64,000 bases of DNA, taken from the NCBI RefSeq assembly GCF_001941965.1, contig NZ_MKZO01000073.1, positions 62,001-126,000 of the forward strand, in the 5' to 3' direction. Both the position numbers and the translations under genes were made by a program. The first letter of the stretch is position 1, and the number at the start of each line of letters is the position of its first letter. Shown here piece after piece: positions 26,286 to 34,441 of the stretch. The DNA comes from Pseudomonas putida (GTDB lineage Bacteria > Pseudomonadota > Gammaproteobacteria > Pseudomonadales > Pseudomonadaceae). The notes beneath the pieces were generated by a model. It was not told the origin of the DNA. It made no database searches and saw only the letters and a program-made list of their open reading frames with translations.

Positions 26286-27053
26286 ATGGCCTACGCCGAA
26301 CTGCTTATGTACGTGGCCCCCTCGCGGGTTCGCGCGGCCAGCGAATCCTGGCTGCAACAAACGCTGGAACTGCTTGGCGCGGTACGCGAGGACGCCAGCA
26401 CCCTCGACCTGCCCACCTTGTGGCAATCGCCGAACCTGCTGTTCGCCCAGACCTGCGGCTACCCGCTGATGACCCTGCTGCGCGGCAAGGTCCGGGTCAT
26501 TGGCCGCCCGGTCTACGAACTGCCCCACGCCAGCGCCGGCAACCATTGCAGCCTGCTGGTGGTGCGCGAGGATGACCCGCGTCTCACCCTGGCGGACTTC
26601 TTCGACAGCCGGGGCCTGCTCAACAGCCCCGACTCCAACTCCGGCATGAACCTCTTGCGCCATTGCCTGGAGCCCTTGCAGCGGGACAACCGTTTCTTCT
26701 GCGCCATCCAGTACACCGGCAGTCACCGCAACAGTCTCAAGGCCCTGAAGACAGGGCAGGGCGATCTGGCGGCGATCGACAGCATCACCTGGGATTACCT
26801 GGCCCGCGACCACAGCGAAGAAGTCAGCGGCCTGCGCATCCTCGACATCAGTGCGCCGAGCCCGACCTTGCCCTTCATCGGCCCGGCCCGCCTCGACGAG
26901 GCCGGCGCCGAACGCATCCGCCAGGCCCTGAACCAGACGCTGCCCGCCTTCGCCGACACCCTGGCGATCCGCGAAGTCCTGCCTGCCAGCGAGGCCGACT
27001 ACCAGATCCTGCTCGACTATGAGCGTTCCGCCGCTAATTTCAAATTCGAATAA
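26286..27053 (+). CDS. PhnD/SsuA/transferrin-family binding protein, without signal peptide
   Basis: The product has 255 residues with a type 2 periplasmic binding fold: 'NLLFAQTCGYPLMTLLRGKV', 'FFDSRGLLNSPDSNSGMNLL', 'TGSHRNSLKALKTGQGDLAA' and 'DSITWDYLARD'. This resembles PhnD-like phosphonate-binding proteins. There is no export signal at 26286 or at the alternative GTG 26280, so it probably stays in the cytoplasm as a sensor or enzyme-like protein. It lies directly after the desaturase and before the sigma factor. Confidence 0.8.
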   Translation: MAYAELLMYVAPSRVRAASESWLQQTLELLGAVREDASTLDLPTLWQSPNLLFAQTCGYPLMTLLRGKVRVIGRPVYELPHASAGNHCSLLVVREDDPRLTLADFFDSRGLLNSPDSNSGMNLLRHCLEPLQRDNRFFCAIQYTGSHRNSLKALKTGQGDLAAIDSITWDYLARDHSEEVSGLRILDISAPSPTLPFIGPARLDEAGAERIRQALNQTLPAFADTLAIREVLPASEADYQILLDYERSAANFKFE

Positions 27054-27153
27054 TCGAATGCTTTTTAAATATTTTTAAAGAATAAGCCGTCCCTCTAGCA
27101 TGGCGTCACCGGACCACCGGACATCTCAAGCAATCCTCCTTCTGGAGTCATTC

Positions 27154-27660
27154 ATGTCCGGTCTCGACCACGCCCACCGCGAATACGTGGGCTCGCTGTT
27201 CCGCAACCATTACCAGTGGCTGTGCCTGCGCCTGCGCCGGCACCTGGGGGATGGTGGCGCGGAAGATATCGCCGCCGACACCTTCGTGCAGTTGCTCAGT
27301 GCCCCGGTCGCCGAGCCGATCCGCCAGCCGCGGGCGTTGCTGACCACCATCGCCCAGCGCCTGATGTACCAGCTCTGGCGGCGCCGCGACCTGGAGCGCG
27401 CCTATCTCGATGCCCTGCACCTGGACGATGAGGCACAGGCACCCTCGCCGGAGGAACTGGCGCAGATGCTCGAAGCCCTGCAGATCATCGACGAACTGCT
27501 CGACGGCTTGCCGGCCAAGGTCAAGGCAACCTTCCTGCTGTCCCAGGTCAACGGCCTGACCTACCCGGAAATCGCTGCGCAACTGGGCATCTCGCAACGC
27601 TCGGTGAGCGACTACATGGCCAAGGCCATCCACCGTTGTCTCAAGGCCAGCCTGGAGTGA
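27154..27660 (+). CDS. ECF sigma-70 factor (FecI-like)
   Basis: The product has 168 residues. Region 2 ('HYQWLCLRLRRHLGDGGAED', 'AADTFVQLLS', 'ALLTTIAQRLMYQLWRRR') and region 4 ('AKVKATFLLSQVNGLTYPEI', 'QLGISQRSVSDYM') are both present. Start 27154 follows 'ctggag', and an earlier in-frame ATG at 27100 is out of character. The FecR gene begins two bases after its stop, and a TonB receptor follows, so it is a cell-surface signalling sigma factor. Confidence 0.92.
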   Translation: MSGLDHAHREYVGSLFRNHYQWLCLRLRRHLGDGGAEDIAADTFVQLLSAPVAEPIRQPRALLTTIAQRLMYQLWRRRDLERAYLDALHLDDEAQAPSPEELAQMLEALQIIDELLDGLPAKVKATFLLSQVNGLTYPEIAAQLGISQRSVSDYMAKAIHRCLKASLE

Positions 27661-27661
27661 T

Positions 27662-28603
27662 ATGAGCGCCGAACAGGAACGCCTGCTCGAACAGGCCACC
27701 CGCTGGATCGTCCTGCTGCGTTCGGGCCAGGCCAGCGATGCGGAGCATCAGGCCTTTCTTGCCTGGCGCGCCCGCGATCCCCGCCATGAAGAACTGTGCC
27801 TGCGCCTGGAGCGCACCCTCGGCGTGTTCCAGGTGCCGATTGCCCAGGGGGTCGATGGCGGCGTGCTGCAACGGGCGCTGGATGCCCCGTCGAGCCGGCG
27901 CAAGGTGTTGCAGCGGGCCTTGCTCGGTGCTGGCTTGATGATCGGCGGCGGCTGGAGCCTGACGCCGTCGTTCGACTCGCTGAGCGCCGACTTTTCCACG
28001 GGTATCGGCCAGCGCCAGACCGTGCACCTGGACGACGGCAGCGAGCTGGTGCTCAACGCGCAAAGCGCCGCCGACGTGCAGTTCGACAGCCAGCGCCGCC
28101 TGCTGAAATGGCGGGGTGGCGAAGGGCTGCTGCAGGTCGCCGCCGATCACCGCCCGTTCGTCCTGCAAACCAGTGGCGGCGAGGTGTATGGCCGCGATGC
28201 GCGGATTCTTCTGCGCGACCGCGATGACCAGTGCCGGGTCGGCGCCATGGAGACGCCGCTGCAGATCGTTACCCGTGGCGGCGACCGCCTGCAGCTGCAG
28301 CCCGGTCAGGAAGTTACGTTCGACCGTTTCCGCTTCGGCGCGCTCCAGACCTTGCGCAGCGGCGACAGCGCCTGGGTCAATGGCCTGCTGGAAGTGCGTG
28401 GCAGCCCGTTGCGCGAAGTGATCGAGGCCCTGCGCCCGTATCGCCATGGCGTGCTGCGCCTCGACCCGGCCATTGCCGATCTGCGGGTCAGCGGCCTGTA
28501 CCGCCTTGACCAGAGCGACGTGGTCCTCGAAGCCCTCAGCCGGACCTTGCCGATCCGTATCAATCGGCGCAGCGATTACTGGGTCACGGTGACTGGGGCA
28601 TAA
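27662..28603 (+). CDS. FecR-family anti-sigma / signal transducer
   Basis: The product has 313 residues. The cytoplasmic N-terminus shows the FecR motif 'RWIVLLRSGQASDAEHQAFL' and 'WRARDPRHEELCLRLE'. One membrane helix lies near residues 85-100 ('LLGAGLMIGGGWSL'). The periplasmic FecR domain contains 'TVHLDDGSELVLNAQSAADV', and the STN-like C-terminus reads 'LRLDPAIADLRVSGLYRL'. It would pass the occupied-receptor signal from the TonB-dependent receptor to the ECF sigma factor. Confidence 0.92.
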   Translation: MSAEQERLLEQATRWIVLLRSGQASDAEHQAFLAWRARDPRHEELCLRLERTLGVFQVPIAQGVDGGVLQRALDAPSSRRKVLQRALLGAGLMIGGGWSLTPSFDSLSADFSTGIGQRQTVHLDDGSELVLNAQSAADVQFDSQRRLLKWRGGEGLLQVAADHRPFVLQTSGGEVYGRDARILLRDRDDQCRVGAMETPLQIVTRGGDRLQLQPGQEVTFDRFRFGALQTLRSGDSAWVNGLLEVRGSPLREVIEALRPYRHGVLRLDPAIADLRVSGLYRLDQSDVVLEALSRTLPIRINRRSDYWVTVTGA

Positions 28604-28607
28604 GCCC

Positions 28608-28638
28608 ATAACCAAACGATCTGCAAGATTTCCCCGGC
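28608..28638 (+). promoter_or_regulatory. Conserved promoter-like element, copy 2 (upstream of TonB receptor)
   Basis: This copy matches the element at 25260-25290 at 28 of 31 positions and starts just after the fecR stop codon. A second promoter here would let the sigma factor switch on the receptor and the genes after it. Confidence 0.6.
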
Positions 28639-28707
28639 CTGCGCCACACCCTTCCCACAAGCGCTGCCGAGAGAGCAGCGCGTTTGGATTCCGTGGGGGG
28701 AATCGTT

Positions 28708-31368
28708 TTGCGCAAGCATCAATACAACACGCAACGCAACAAAACATCCGTGGCCATTGCCTTCAGCCTGCTGTTGAGCGGCGCGGCCTTCGCCGACGAA
28801 GCGCGCCAGGCCTGGCATCTCGAATCCGGCCCGCTGGACGAGGTGCTGCTGAACATCAGCCGACAGAGCGGCCAGGTGATTTCCTTCACTCCGGAGCTGG
28901 GGCGTTATTCCTCGGCGCGGGTCGACGGTAACCTGTCTGCCGCCCAGGCCATCGAGGCGGCGCTGCGGGGGACCGGGCTGGCCCTGGAAGTCAGCCCGAC
29001 CGGCGCCTTCATCATCAAGGACAAGACGCAAACTTCGTCGGCAACCGGCACTGCCAGTACCAACCGGATCGCCAGCCGCGAAACCTCCGCCGCCAGTGCG
29101 CCGACCCTGGATCGCGTGGTCGCCCTCGGCACCCGCCGCAGCGACGCCACCGCCCTGACCAGCGCCGCGCCGGTGGATGTGATCAACAGCGAGGAACTGG
29201 TGCAGACCGGTGCCACCACGCTGAACCAGGCGTTGTTCCAGTTGCTGCCGTCGTTCAACTTCCCGCAGAACCAGAGCGCCACCCGCGGGCAGAACCCCAA
29301 GGGCGCTTCGCTGCGCGGCCTGGCCCCGGACCAGACCCTGGTGCTGGTCAACGGCAAGCGCCGGCATGCCTCGGCAGTGGTGAACATTTCCGGCGGCGTG
29401 CCGTTCATTGGCGCGCAGCCGGTCGACCTGGACATGATCCCGATCAGCGCCATCGACCATGTGGAGGTGCTGCGTGACGGCGCATCCGCCCAGTACGGTT
29501 CCGACGCCGTGGCCGGGGTGGTCAACATCGTGCTGAAAGAGCGCGACAGCGGCGGCCAGCTCAATACCCAGGTGGGCAAGTACGCCCAGGGCGATGGCTT
29601 CAGCAAGAGCGCCGATGGCTGGTACGGCCTTGGGCTGCCGGGCGACGGCTTCCTCACCCTGAGCTTCAACGGGGTCAATACCAAACCCACCGATATCGGC
29701 GACAAGTACGAAGCCGGCGGTGTGTTGCAGGACCCGCGCTGGGGCGGTGCGTCCCGGGACAAATACAACCTTGCGGCCAACGCCGAGGTCGGCCTGAACG
29801 ACCAGTGGCGCCTGTACAGCTTCGCCACTTTCGGGCAGGACAAGTCGATCAACAACACGCCACCGCTGCTGGCGTCCAACCCGAACAACGTCGCTGCCCT
29901 GTACCCCAACGGCACCATTCCCAAGTACCGCTATCGCTATGAGGACGCGTCGTTCACCGTCGGCTCGCGCTTCGAAGACGAGGCCATCGGCCGCTTCGAT
30001 TTCAGCGCCACCTACGGCCGCGACAAGCATGACGAGCTGGCCTTCGATACGGTCAACCCGAGCTACGGGGTCAACAGCCCGACCAAGTTCGATGTCGCGA
30101 CCCTGGTCAACGAACAGACCAACCTCGGCATCGACTACGCCAAGGACCTGGCCGTGGCCTGGTCGGACAACCCGCTGACGGTATCTGCCGGCGTGGCCTA
30201 CCGGCACGAGCAGTACCGCCTAGAAGACGGCGACTACGACTCCTATTCGTTCGGCGGCATCGGTGGCGTGCAGGTCGGCGCGGTGCAGGCCTCGGGACTG
30301 ATGCCGGACGATGCCGGGACCTACAAGCGCGATGTCGGCGGGGTGTATTTCGGCCTGGAAAACCAGGTCACCGAGAAATTCCAGGTGGGTATCGCCGGGC
30401 GTACCGAGCATTACTCGGACTTCGGCTCGGCCACCACCGGCAAGCTCTCGGCGCGTTACGAGCTGACCCCGCAGTTGGGCCTGCGGGCCACGGTCAACAG
30501 CGCCTATCGCGCGCCGACCCTGGGCCAGATCGGCACCTCCTGGACCACCACCACCAACGTCGATGTCAACGGCAACCCGGTACTGACCCGGATTCTCCCG
30601 GTCGACCACCCGGCCGCCCAGGCCCTGGGCGCCGAGGCGTTGAAACCTGAGAAGTCGACCAACTATTCCCTGGGGGTGGTGTTCCGGCCGAGCGAGCAGG
30701 CCTCGCTGACCATCGATGCCTACCAGATCACCATCCGTGATCGCCTGCTCTACAGTGGCGGGATTTCCGGGCCGGACGCCGAGCGCATTCTCGCGGCGGC
30801 GGGCTACGGCCAGTACAGCTGGGCGCAGTTCATGACCAATGCGGCCAATACCCGCACCCGGGGCGTCGATATCGTCGGCAAGTACAACCTCGACCTGGAG
30901 CGCTACGGCAACCTGGCGCTGTCGGCGGGCTACACCAAGGCGCGCACCCGCATCGAATCGGTCAACGCCAACCCCTACGGCTTCGACGTGCTGACCCGCG
31001 AAGCCCGCGGTTTCCTCGAACACGGTTACCCGGAAGACAAGCTGGTGCTCGGCGCGGTGCATCGCTACGGACCCTGGACCGTCAGCCTGTCCCAGGTGCG
31101 CTACGGCGAATACCGCAAGTACGCTGCGTCGGCCGCCAACGCCCAGTACGACCAGACCTTCTCGGCGCAATGGAACACCGACCTGGACGTGAACTACGCC
31201 TTCAACAAGCAGCTCAAGCTGTCGGTGGGTGCCAACAACCTGTTCGACAGCAAGCCGGACGACTTCAACCTGCGCCTGCGCCAGACTCCGGGGCAGCAAT
31301 ACAGCTACCTCGCGCCTTCGGCGCCCGAGGGGGCGTTCTACTACACCAAGCTCACTTACGACTTCTGA
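28708..31368 (+). CDS. TonB-dependent receptor with N-terminal STN signalling domain
   Basis: The product has about 886 residues. After the signal peptide ('SVAIAFSLLLSGAAFA') comes an STN domain ('GPLDEVLLNISRQSGQVISF'), then a plug ('PVDVINSEELVQTGATTLNQ', 'VEVLRDGASAQYGSDAVAGV') and a large barrel ending in Phe. The STN domain partners with the FecR upstream. The start is uncertain: TTG at 28708 follows a good ribosome site (ggggggaa), GTG at 28693 and TTG at 28684 are alternatives, and no ATG is available. The ligand is unknown, and iron chelates or organosulfur compounds are both possible. Confidence 0.9.
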   Translation: MRKHQYNTQRNKTSVAIAFSLLLSGAAFADEARQAWHLESGPLDEVLLNISRQSGQVISFTPELGRYSSARVDGNLSAAQAIEAALRGTGLALEVSPTGAFIIKDKTQTSSATGTASTNRIASRETSAASAPTLDRVVALGTRRSDATALTSAAPVDVINSEELVQTGATTLNQALFQLLPSFNFPQNQSATRGQNPKGASLRGLAPDQTLVLVNGKRRHASAVVNISGGVPFIGAQPVDLDMIPISAIDHVEVLRDGASAQYGSDAVAGVVNIVLKERDSGGQLNTQVGKYAQGDGFSKSADGWYGLGLPGDGFLTLSFNGVNTKPTDIGDKYEAGGVLQDPRWGGASRDKYNLAANAEVGLNDQWRLYSFATFGQDKSINNTPPLLASNPNNVAALYPNGTIPKYRYRYEDASFTVGSRFEDEAIGRFDFSATYGRDKHDELAFDTVNPSYGVNSPTKFDVATLVNEQTNLGIDYAKDLAVAWSDNPLTVSAGVAYRHEQYRLEDGDYDSYSFGGIGGVQVGAVQASGLMPDDAGTYKRDVGGVYFGLENQVTEKFQVGIAGRTEHYSDFGSATTGKLSARYELTPQLGLRATVNSAYRAPTLGQIGTSWTTTTNVDVNGNPVLTRILPVDHPAAQALGAEALKPEKSTNYSLGVVFRPSEQASLTIDAYQITIRDRLLYSGGISGPDAERILAAAGYGQYSWAQFMTNAANTRTRGVDIVGKYNLDLERYGNLALSAGYTKARTRIESVNANPYGFDVLTREARGFLEHGYPEDKLVLGAVHRYGPWTVSLSQVRYGEYRKYAASAANAQYDQTFSAQWNTDLDVNYAFNKQLKLSVGANNLFDSKPDDFNLRLRQTPGQQYSYLAPSAPEGAFYYTKLTYDF

Positions 31369-31375
31369 TTCTCTG

Positions 31376-31475
31376 GGGCCGCTTTGCGGCCCTTCGCGGG
31401 CAAGCCACGCTCCTACAAAGCAACGCGATACCTGTAGGAGCGTGGCTTGCCCGCGAAGGACCGCAAAGCGGTCCC
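31376..31475. repeat. REP pair of a second family
   Basis: Arms 31392-31417 and 31433-31458 are an exact 26-bp inverted repeat (part: CTTCGCGGGCAAGCCACGC), extended outward by 'ccgctttgcgg' / 'ccgcaaagcgg'. It lies between the receptor and the OpuAC-like gene and could attenuate read-through. It differs from the main REP core of this window. Confidence 0.88.
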
Positions 31476-31495
31476 AATGGCCCGCGAGATCGACC

Positions 31496-32500
31496 ATGAA
31501 ACTCCTGAAAACCCTGTTAGGCACCTCCCTCATCACCCTCTCATTGCTCACCCACGCCGGCGACAAACCCCAGCCCATCCACTTCGGCGACATCACCTGG
31601 GAAAGCGGCAGCTTCATCACCGAGGTCCTGCGCGTGCTGGTGGAAAAGGGCTACGGCTACAGCACCGACACCCTGCCGGGCAGCACCGTCAGCCTCGAAG
31701 CCGCGTTGGCGAAGAACGACATCCAGGTGATCGGCGAAGAATGGGCCGGACGCAGCCCGGCCTGGGTCAAGGCCGAAGCCGAGGGCAAGGTCTTCGGCCT
31801 CGGCGATACGGTCAAGGGCGCCACCGAAGGCTGGTGGGTGCCGGAGTTCGTGATCAAGGGCGACCCCGAACGCAACCTGCCGGCATTGGCCCCGGAGCTG
31901 AAATCGGTGGCCGACCTGCCACGCTACGCCAAGGTCTTCCAGGACCCGGAAGATCCGCAAAAAGGCCGTTTCCTCAACAGCCCCACCGGCTGGACCTCGG
32001 AAATCGTCAACAGCCAGAAACTCAAGGCGTACGGCCTGAGCGAGAGCTTCGTCAACTTCCGCACCGGTTCCGGCGCGGCCCTGGATGCCGAGGTGGCATC
32101 GTCGATCCGCCGCGGCAAGCCGGTGCTGTTCTACTACTGGTCGCCGACCCCGCTGATCGGTCGCTACAAACTGGTCAAGCTGGAAGAGCCGCCTTTCGAT
32201 GCCGACGCCTGGAAGACCCTGGCCGACGCCAGCAACCCCAACCCGCGCGGCACCCGCTCGCTGCCGGCGCGCCTGGCGATCGGCGTTTCCGCGCCGTTTC
32301 GCGCGCAGTACCCGGAGCTGGTGGCGCTATTCAGCCAGGTCGACCTGCCCATCGACCTGCTCAACCAGACCCTTGCCGGCATGAGCGAAAAACGCCTGCA
32401 GCCGCGTGCCGTGGCCCAGGTCTTCCTGCGTGATTACCCGGACGTCTGGAGCGCCTGGGTGCCGGCCGATGTCGCGGAAAAAGTGCGTGGGAGCCTGTGA
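31496..32500 (+). CDS. Glycine betaine/choline-type (OpuAC) periplasmic binding protein
   Basis: The product has 334 residues. The signal peptide is 'KLLKTLLGTSLITLSLLTHA'. The mature part has the OpuAC fold features 'ITWESGSFITEVLRVLVEKG', 'TVSLEAALAKNDIQVIGEEW' and 'GRSPAW', with the Trp-rich site 'GATEGWWVPEF' and 'VLFYYWSPTPLIG' expected for quaternary amine binding. The start at 31496 is set by the signal peptide, and a longer upstream frame overlaps the REP. Its stop overlaps the start of the next gene (TGATG). No permease or ATPase gene is adjacent. Confidence 0.85.
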   Translation: MKLLKTLLGTSLITLSLLTHAGDKPQPIHFGDITWESGSFITEVLRVLVEKGYGYSTDTLPGSTVSLEAALAKNDIQVIGEEWAGRSPAWVKAEAEGKVFGLGDTVKGATEGWWVPEFVIKGDPERNLPALAPELKSVADLPRYAKVFQDPEDPQKGRFLNSPTGWTSEIVNSQKLKAYGLSESFVNFRTGSGAALDAEVASSIRRGKPVLFYYWSPTPLIGRYKLVKLEEPPFDADAWKTLADASNPNPRGTRSLPARLAIGVSAPFRAQYPELVALFSQVDLPIDLLNQTLAGMSEKRLQPRAVAQVFLRDYPDVWSAWVPADVAEKVRGSL

Positions 32501-33426
32501 TGATCAAGCGAATACTCTCCTGCGCCGTGCTCGCCTTGCTGGGTGCCCAGGTCTTCGCCGCCGAGCCGCAGACGCTGCGTATCGGCTACCAGAAAAGCTC
32601 GGTGAACATGGTCCTTGCCCGTGAGCACAAGCTGCTGGAAAGCGCACTGCCGGGCACCCGTGTCGAGTGGATCGAGTTCCCCGGCGGCCCGCAGTTGGTC
32701 GAAGCGCTGAACGGCGGCAGCCTGGACATCGGCAATATCGGTGATATCCCGCCGATCTTTGCTCAGGTCGCCGGCATTGACCTGCGCTACATCGGCGTGG
32801 AACCAAGTGACGGGCGCACCGAGGCGATTCTGGTGCCGACCACCAGTCCGGTGAAGACCCTGGCTGATCTCAAGGGCAAGCGCGTGGCGCTGCTCAAGGG
32901 CTCCAGCGCCCACAACCTGTTTCTCAAGAGCCTGCTGCACGCTGGCCTGGAACTGCAGGACGTGAACCTGGTGTACCTGGCCGCCGCCGACGCCCGTGCC
33001 GCTTTCGAGCAGGGCAAGCTGGATGCCTGGGTGATCTGGGACCCGTACTACTCGGCGGCCCTGCTCGATGGCAGCGCGCGCCTGCTAAGCGATGGCCAGG
33101 GCCTGAACCCGGCCGGCACCTTCTACATCGCCAGCCGACGCTTTACCGAAGCGCACGGCGCCACCATCGCCACCTTCCTCGATACCCTGCGCCATACCCA
33201 GCGCCTGTCCATCGACCAGCCCGACGCCAGCATCGACACCATGACCCGTGTGCTGGGCCTGCAACGGCCGGTGGTGGAGCGCTATTTCAGCCATCGCTAC
33301 AGCGCGCCGATCCGCGCCCTGGATGCCGAGACCATCGCCAGCCAGCAGCGCACCGCCGACCTGTTCTTCGCCAACCACCTGATCCCGCGGGCAGTGCGGG
33401 TGCAGGACATCGTTTTCCAGCCTTGA
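32500..33426 (+). CDS. Aliphatic sulfonate-type (SsuA/TauA-like) periplasmic binding protein
   Basis: The product has 308 residues, with signal peptide 'IKRILSCAVLALLGAQVFAA'. The fold markers 'LRIGYQKSSVNMVLAREHKL', 'WIEFPGGPQLVEALNGGSLD', 'GNIGDIPPIFAQ' and 'GKRVALLKGSSAHNLFLKSL' are those of sulfonate/taurine binding proteins. The ATG at 32500 shares bases with the preceding stop. As with its neighbour, no transport permease follows. The next gene is the OCD-like enzyme. Confidence 0.87.
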   Translation: MIKRILSCAVLALLGAQVFAAEPQTLRIGYQKSSVNMVLAREHKLLESALPGTRVEWIEFPGGPQLVEALNGGSLDIGNIGDIPPIFAQVAGIDLRYIGVEPSDGRTEAILVPTTSPVKTLADLKGKRVALLKGSSAHNLFLKSLLHAGLELQDVNLVYLAAADARAAFEQGKLDAWVIWDPYYSAALLDGSARLLSDGQGLNPAGTFYIASRRFTEAHGATIATFLDTLRHTQRLSIDQPDASIDTMTRVLGLQRPVVERYFSHRYSAPIRALDAETIASQQRTADLFFANHLIPRAVRVQDIVFQP

Positions 33427-33436
33427 GGTGATTTTC

Positions 33437-34441
33437 ATGCAGCCGATTTACATCGATTTTCTCAATGGCCTGGACGTTGCCGAACTGAACCTGGGCAACG
33501 ATGAAATTCTCGCCGCCGTCGAAGCCGGCCTGGCCTTGCAGGGGCAGGGCCAGGCGGTGATCGAGCCGCGTACCCACCTGATTCCCGGTGGCGGGATCAA
33601 CGGCCATTTCAACGTGCTGCGCGGCGTGCTCGGCGGCGAGATCGGCCGCGCCGGGGTCAAGGTCGTGGGAGACTTCGTCGACAACTATCGCCAGGGCCTG
33701 CCGTCGGAGCTGGCGATTCTCAACCTGCTGGACCCGGCCACCGGTGTGCCCAAGGCGATCCTCGATGCCTCGGCGATCACCGATATGCGCACCGGGGCGC
33801 TGACTGCCATCGGTGCCCGGCACCTGGCCAGGCCCGGCAGCAAGGTGCTGGGGCATATCGGCGCGCGGGGCACGGCGTACTGGAATGTGCGCCTGCTGGA
33901 TCATCTGTTCGACTTCGACGAGATCCGCGTGCATTCGCGCCGGGCGGAGAGCCGCGAAGCCTTCGCCGAACGCCTGCGCCGCGACCTGGGCAAGCCGGTG
34001 ATCGTCACCGAGGACTGGGAAAGCACGGTGCGCGATGCCGACATCGTGGTCGAGGCGTCGCGCCTGGAACGCCCCGAACCCTTGTTGCGTACCGAGTGGA
34101 TCAAGCCCGGTGCCTTTGTCGTGCCCTACGGCACCATGAGCGCGGTGGAGCTGTCGCTGACCGACATCATGGACAAGCTGGTGGTCGATGACTGGGGGCA
34201 ATGCAAGGGCGGCCAGTTCGGCTCGTTGCGGGCCCATGTCGAGACAGGGCGTCTCAGTGATCAGACCCTGCATGCCGAACTCGGGCAGATCGTCGCCGGG
34301 CTGAAGCCGGGGCGCGAGCATCCGGGGGAGACCATCCTGTTCTGGCATCGCGGCCTGAGCCTGAGCGACATTGCCCTCGGCCATGCCTTGCTGGACAAGG
34401 CCCGGCACCTGGGGATCGGCCAGCGGTTGCGTTGGGCATGA
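33437..34441 (+). CDS. Ornithine cyclodeaminase / mu-crystallin family enzyme
   Basis: The product has 334 residues of the OCD/mu-crystallin superfamily, which includes ornithine cyclodeaminase, ketimine reductases and alanine dehydrogenases. It shows the Rossmann motif 'LGHIGARGTAYWNVRLLDHL', 'RVHSRRAESREAFAERL', 'ILDASAITDMRTGALTAIGA' (a hallmark) and 'ADIVVEASRLERPEP'. The true substrate cannot be read. Start 33437 is chosen by an 'aggtga' ribosome site. The stop overlaps the lyase-like gene (ATGA), so the two probably act in one pathway. Confidence 0.85.
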   Translation: MQPIYIDFLNGLDVAELNLGNDEILAAVEAGLALQGQGQAVIEPRTHLIPGGGINGHFNVLRGVLGGEIGRAGVKVVGDFVDNYRQGLPSELAILNLLDPATGVPKAILDASAITDMRTGALTAIGARHLARPGSKVLGHIGARGTAYWNVRLLDHLFDFDEIRVHSRRAESREAFAERLRRDLGKPVIVTEDWESTVRDADIVVEASRLERPEPLLRTEWIKPGAFVVPYGTMSAVELSLTDIMDKLVVDDWGQCKGGQFGSLRAHVETGRLSDQTLHAELGQIVAGLKPGREHPGETILFWHRGLSLSDIALGHALLDKARHLGIGQRLRWA

